Shown piece after piece: positions 60,835-64,000 of a DNA stretch of 64,000 bases. Within the stretch, counting starts at the first letter, position 1. Each line of letters begins with the position of its first letter. The notes under the pieces are model-generated. The model had not been told where the DNA came from and ran no database searches. It was given only the letters and a program-made list of their open reading frames with translations. The stretch is from Nocardioides zeae (GTDB lineage: Bacteria; Actinomycetota; Actinomycetes; Propionibacteriales; Nocardioidaceae): the NCBI RefSeq assembly GCF_030818655.1, contig NZ_JAUTAN010000001.1, positions 930,001-994,000 of the forward strand. The letters run 5' to 3'. The position numbers were made by a program, and so were the translations under genes.

Positions 60835-63800
60835 ATGGCCGCCGGATCCGACTCGTTCGTCCACCTGCACGTCCACACCGAGTACTCGATGCTCGACGGG
60901 GCGTCCCTGCTCGACGGCCTGTTCTCGCGCGTCGTCGACCTCGGCATGCCCGCGATCGCGATGACCGACCACGGCAACCTCCACGGGGCCTACGACTTCT
61001 GGTCGAAGGCCCGCAAGCACGGGGTCAACCCGCTCATCGGGATCGAGGCCTACCTGACGCCGCAGACGCACCGCAGCGAGCGGCGGCGGGTGCGGTGGGG
61101 CAAGGGCGACACCAAGGAGGAGAGCGGCGACGACGTCGCCGGCGGCGGCGCCTACACCCACATGACGATGTGGGCGCAGAGCACGGAGGGCATGCACAAC
61201 CTCTTCCGGCTGTCCTCGAAGTCGAGCCTGGAGGGCTACTACTACAAGCCCCGCGCCGACCGGGAGCTCCTGCAGACCTACGGCCAGGGCCTGATCGCGA
61301 CCACGGGCTGCCCGTCGGGCGAGGTCCAGACGCGGCTGCGCCTGGGGCAGTACGAGGAGGCGCGGCGCTCGGCCGCCGAGTTCCAGGACATCTTCGGCAA
61401 GGAGAACTTCTACCTGGAGCTGATGGACCACGGGCTCGACATCGAGAAGCGGGTCCGCGACGACCTGCTGCGGCTGGGCAAGGACCTCGGCATCCCCGCC
61501 CGTGGCGACCAACGACTCGCACTACAACAACCCCGAGGACGCGGACGCGCAGGACGCGCTCATCTGCGTGGCGTCGGGCCGCCGGCTGGCCGACCCCAAC
61601 CGGCTGAAGTTCGACGGCGGCGGCTACTACATCAAGTCGGCCGCCGAGATGCGGGAGCTCTGGGTCGACAAGTACGACATGAAGGAGGCCTGCGACAACA
61701 CGCTGGCCATCGCCGAGCGCTGCTCCGTGGAGTTCACGGAGTCCACCGGCGGCTACATGGCGCGCGCCGACATCCCCGCGGGCGAGACCGAGGACTCCTG
61801 GTTCCGCAAGGAGGTGTGGCGCGGCATCGAGTCGCGCTACCCCGGCGACAAGCTCACGGACGAGGTCCGCGCCCGCGTCGAGATGGAGCTCGGCGTCGTG
61901 GCCGCGAAGGGCTACTGCGGCTACTTCCTGGTGGTCGCCGACTTCATCCAGTGGTCGAAGGACAACGGCATCCGGGTCGGACCGGGTCGTGGCTCGGGCG
62001 CGGGCTCGATCGCGGCGTACGCGCTGCGGATCACCGACCTCTGCCCCCTCGAGCACGGCCTGATCTTCGAGCGCTTCCTCAACCCCGAGCGCCCCTCGAT
62101 GCCCGACTTCGACATCGACTTCGACGAGCGCCGGCGCACCGAGGTCATCCAGTACGTCGTCAACAAGTACGGCTCGGAGTACGTGGCGTACATCGCGACG
62201 TTCGGCCGGATCAAGGCCAAGCAGGCCATCAAGGACGCGGCCCGCGTCCTCGACTACGGCTTCGCCGTCAGCGACAAGATCACCAAGGCGCTGCCCGCCG
62301 ACATCATGGGCAAGGGCGTGCCGCTCAAGGAGCTCTTCAACGAGGGCCACAAGCGCTACAACGACGGTGGCGAGTTCCGCGAGCTGCACGCCTCCGACCA
62401 CGACGTGCGCACGATCTACGAGACGGCGGTCGGCCTCGAGGGCCAGATCCGCCAGTGGGGCGTGCACGCGGCCGGCGTCATCATGTCGAGCGCGCCGCTG
62501 ATCGACGTCGTGCCGATCATGAAGCGCGAGCAGGACGGCGCGATCATCACGCAGTTCGACTACCCGATGTGCGAGTCGCTCGGGCTGGTCAAGATGGACT
62601 TCCTCGGTCTGCGCAACCTCACCGTCCTCGACGACGCGGTGCGCAACATCGAGATGAACCGCGGCGAGAAGGTCGTGCTGGAGGAGCTGACCTTCGACGA
62701 CCCGGCGACCTACGACCTGCTCTCCCGCGGCGACACGTTGGGTGTGTTCCAGCTCGACGGCGGCCCGATGCGGTCGCTGCTGCGCAGCATGCGTCCCGAC
62801 AAGTTCGCCGACATCTCCGCGGTCGGCGCGCTCTACCGCCCGGGCCCGATGGGCGCGGACTCCCACAACAAGTACGCGCGGCGCAAGAACGGCCGGGAGC
62901 CGATCGAGCCGATCCACCCCGAGCTCGAGAAGCCCCTCGAGTCGGTGCTGGGCGAGACCTACGGCCTGATCGTCTACCAGGAGCAGGTCATGGAGATCGC
63001 CCAGGTGCTGGCCGGCTTCAGCCTGGGACAGGCCGACAACCTCCGTCGCGCCATGGGCAAGAAGAAGAAGGAGGAGCTCGACAAGCAGTACGCCGGGTTC
63101 CAGGGCGGCATGCTCGAGCGGGGCTACTCGCAGGCGGCGATCACCGCGCTGTGGGAGATCCTGCTCCCCTTCTCCGACTACGCCTTCAACAAGGCGCACT
63201 CGGCGGCGTACGGCGTGGTGTCCTACTGGACGGCGTACCTCAAGGCGAACTACCCGGCGGAGTACATGGCCGCGCTGCTCACCTCGGTGAAGGACGACAA
63301 GGACAAGTCGGCCATCTACCTCAACGAGTGCCGCCGCATGAAGATCCAGGTGCTGCCGCCCGACGTCAACGAGTCGTCCCACAACTTCACCCCGGTCGGC
63401 ACCGACGTGCGCTTCGGTCTCACCGCGGTGCGCAACGTCGGCGCCAACGTCGTCGAGCAGGTCGTGCGGGCGCGGGAGGAGAAGGGGCGGTACACGGACT
63501 TCAACGACTTCATGTCGAAGGTGCCGCTGCAGGCGTGCAACAAGCGCGTCATCGAGTCCCTCATCAAGGCCGGCGCCTTCGACGACATGAAGCACCGTCG
63601 TCGGGCCCTCGTGGCGGTCCACGAGATGGCGGTGGACCAGTACGTCGACATCAAGAAGAACGAGGCCATCGGCCAGGACTCGCTGTTCGGGGGGCTGGAC
63701 GACGCCGACAGCGACGGCGGCGCCTTCGGCGTGACGGTGACGCTGCCGGACATCGACGAGTGGGACAAGATGACGCTGCTGGCCCACGAGCGCGACATGC

Positions 63801-64000
63801 TCGGCCTCTACGTCTCCGACCACCCGCTGATGGGTCTCGAGCACGTGCTCGCGCAGGGCACCGACACGACGGTGGGGCAGCTGCTGCTCGGGGAGGACCG
63901 GTCCCACGGCTCCCGCGTGACGGTGAGCGGGCTGGTGACGTCCGTGCAGCGCAAGATCACGAAGAAGGGCGACGCCTGGGCCACGATCACGCTGGAGGAC
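60835..64000 (+). CDS. dnaE: DNA polymerase III alpha subunit DnaE, frameshifted, C-terminus beyond window
   Basis: Replicative C-family polymerase. From ATG 60835: PHP domain (FVHLHVHTEYSMLDG, MTDHGNLHGAY), then LEGYYYKPRADREL. At codon 222 (61498-61500) the frame fails; the true continuation begins one base later at 61502 with VATNDSHYNNPEDADAQ. It then includes GPGRGSGAGS, the catalytic aspartates in MPDFDIDFDERR (about 422-433), GLVKMDFLGLRNL, ALYRPGPMG, the helix-hairpin-helix region and the start of an OB fold at the window end (about residue 1055 of roughly 1180). The break is one surplus C in a GCCC context. An essential gene should not be broken, so sequence error is likely. Confidence 0.95.
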   Translation, partial: MAAGSDSFVHLHVHTEYSMLDGASLLDGLFSRVVDLGMPAIAMTDHGNLHGAYDFWSKARKHGVNPLIGIEAYLTPQTHRSERRRVRWGKGDTKEESGDDVAGGGAYTHMTMWAQSTEGMHNLFRLSSKSSLEGYYYKPRADRELLQTYGQGLIATTGCPSGEVQTRLRLGQYEEARRSAAEFQDIFGKENFYLELMDHGLDIEKRVRDDLLRLGKDLGIPARGDQRLALQQPRGRGRAGRAHLRGVGPPAGRPQPAEVRRRRLLHQVGRRDAGALGRQVRHEGGLRQHAGHRRALLRGVHGVHRRLHGARRHPRGRDRGLLVPQGGVARHRVALPRRQAHGRGPRPRRDGARRRGREGLLRLLPGGRRLHPVVEGQRHPGRTGSWLGRGLDRGVRAADHRPLPPRARPDLRALPQPRAPLDARLRHRLRRAPAHRGHPVRRQQVRLGVRGVHRDVRPDQGQAGHQGRGPRPRLRLRRQRQDHQGAARRHHGQGRAAQGALQRGPQALQRRWRVPRAARLRPRRAHDLRDGGRPRGPDPPVGRARGRRHHVERAADRRRADHEARAGRRDHHAVRLPDVRVARAGQDGLPRSAQPHRPRRRGAQHRDEPRREGRAGGADLRRPGDLRPALPRRHVGCVPARRRPDAVAAAQHASRQVRRHLRGRRALPPGPDGRGLPQQVRAAQERPGADRADPPRAREAPRVGAGRDLRPDRLPGAGHGDRPGAGRLQPGTGRQPPSRHGQEEEGGARQAVRRVPGRHARAGLLAGGDHRAVGDPAPLLRLRLQQGALGGVRRGVLLDGVPQGELPGGVHGRAAHLGEGRQGQVGHLPQRVPPHEDPGAAARRQRVVPQLHPGRHRRALRSHRGAQRRRQRRRAGRAGAGGEGAVHGLQRLHVEGAAAGVQQARHRVPHQGRRLRRHEAPSSGPRGGPRDGGGPVRRHQEERGHRPGLAVRGAGRRRQRRRRLRRDGDAAGHRRVGQDDAAGPRARHARPLRLRPPADGSRARARAGHRHDGGAAAARGGPVPRLPRDGERAGDVRAAQDHEEGRRLGHDHAGG

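Noticed and set aside
61034..63907. Reverse-strand open frame of more than 950 codons opposite dnaE
   Set aside because: It is the antisense of the DnaE reading frame, low-complexity and without motifs.

Overview
The window is very GC-rich (roughly 70% or more), densely coded, and uses many GTG starts with 4-base GTGA/ATGA stop-start overlaps. Gene content (MoeZ, PknL-like kinase with an Rv2175c-type partner, class II DAHP synthase, DUF3040, HEPN SAV_6107, Wag31/DivIVA, SepF, MraZ) points to an actinobacterium. A Nocardioides-like member of the Propionibacteriales is my best guess; that assignment is inference from recalled family patterns, not a search. Layout: (1) 1-4.7 kb: a left-truncated DEAD-box RNA helicase, a ferritin-like protein, DUF3107, a TetR regulator and MoeZ, the same neighbourhood as Mycobacterium tuberculosis Rv3206c-Rv3211. 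(2) 4.7-9.6 kb: a secreted serine protease, an alkyltransferase-like protein, an orphan LuxR-type response regulator, a coiled-coil protein and an APC permease. (3) 9.7-20.2 kb: class II DAHP synthase, threonine aldolase, a zinc-ribbon membrane protein, endonuclease IV, PASTA Ser/Thr kinase, its Rv2175c-like partner, polyprenyl synthase, MetF and a CrtI-like oxidoreductase, resembling M. tuberculosis Rv2172c-Rv2178c. (4) 20.5-28.5 kb: an accessory catabolic or scavenging cluster with two paralogous isopenicillin-N-synthase-family oxygenases, a stand-alone [2Fe-2S] ferredoxin, a ribose-type ABC importer, a VOC protein and a PucR-type regulator. This is the best candidate for an undescribed pathway. 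(5) 28.7-33.6 kb: a membrane protein, a HEPN protein, a secreted endonuclease I, a methyltransferase and a divergent DNA polymerase IV. A perfect actinobacterial SOS box lies upstream of the last two. DUF3040 follows. (6) 33.8-38.5 kb, leftward: moxR, DUF58, transglutaminase. (7) 39-60.7 kb, rightward: a complete dcw cell-division and wall cluster (mraZ, a small membrane ORF, rsmH, ftsL, ftsI, murE, murF, mraY, murD, ftsW, murG, murC, ftsQ, ftsZ, pgeF, yggS, sepF, yggT, divIVA), then traR/dksA, lspA and rluD. (8) dnaE starts at 60835 and runs off the right edge. The dcw genes make UDP-MurNAc-pentapeptide (MurE, F, D, C), move it to lipid carriers (MraY, MurG), polymerise and cross-link it at the septum (FtsW, FtsI) and organise the Z ring (FtsZ, SepF, FtsQ, FtsL). 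DivIVA directs polar growth. The DUF58/MoxR/transglutaminase operon diverges from mraZ across a 464-bp region full of about 10-bp-phased GTGGAG-like repeats, which look like MraZ boxes facing both ways. Two frameshifts, each of one surplus base, interrupt the transglutaminase gene (near 35990) and dnaE (near 61500). Because dnaE is essential, sequence error is the simplest explanation, and the other break deserves the same suspicion. Non-coding features include several strong intrinsic terminators, a two-copy intergenic repeat with nested inverted arms (5710 and 58549), and a long interrupted hairpin between mraZ and rsmH. I saw no tRNA, rRNA, CRISPR array, insertion sequence or phage gene.
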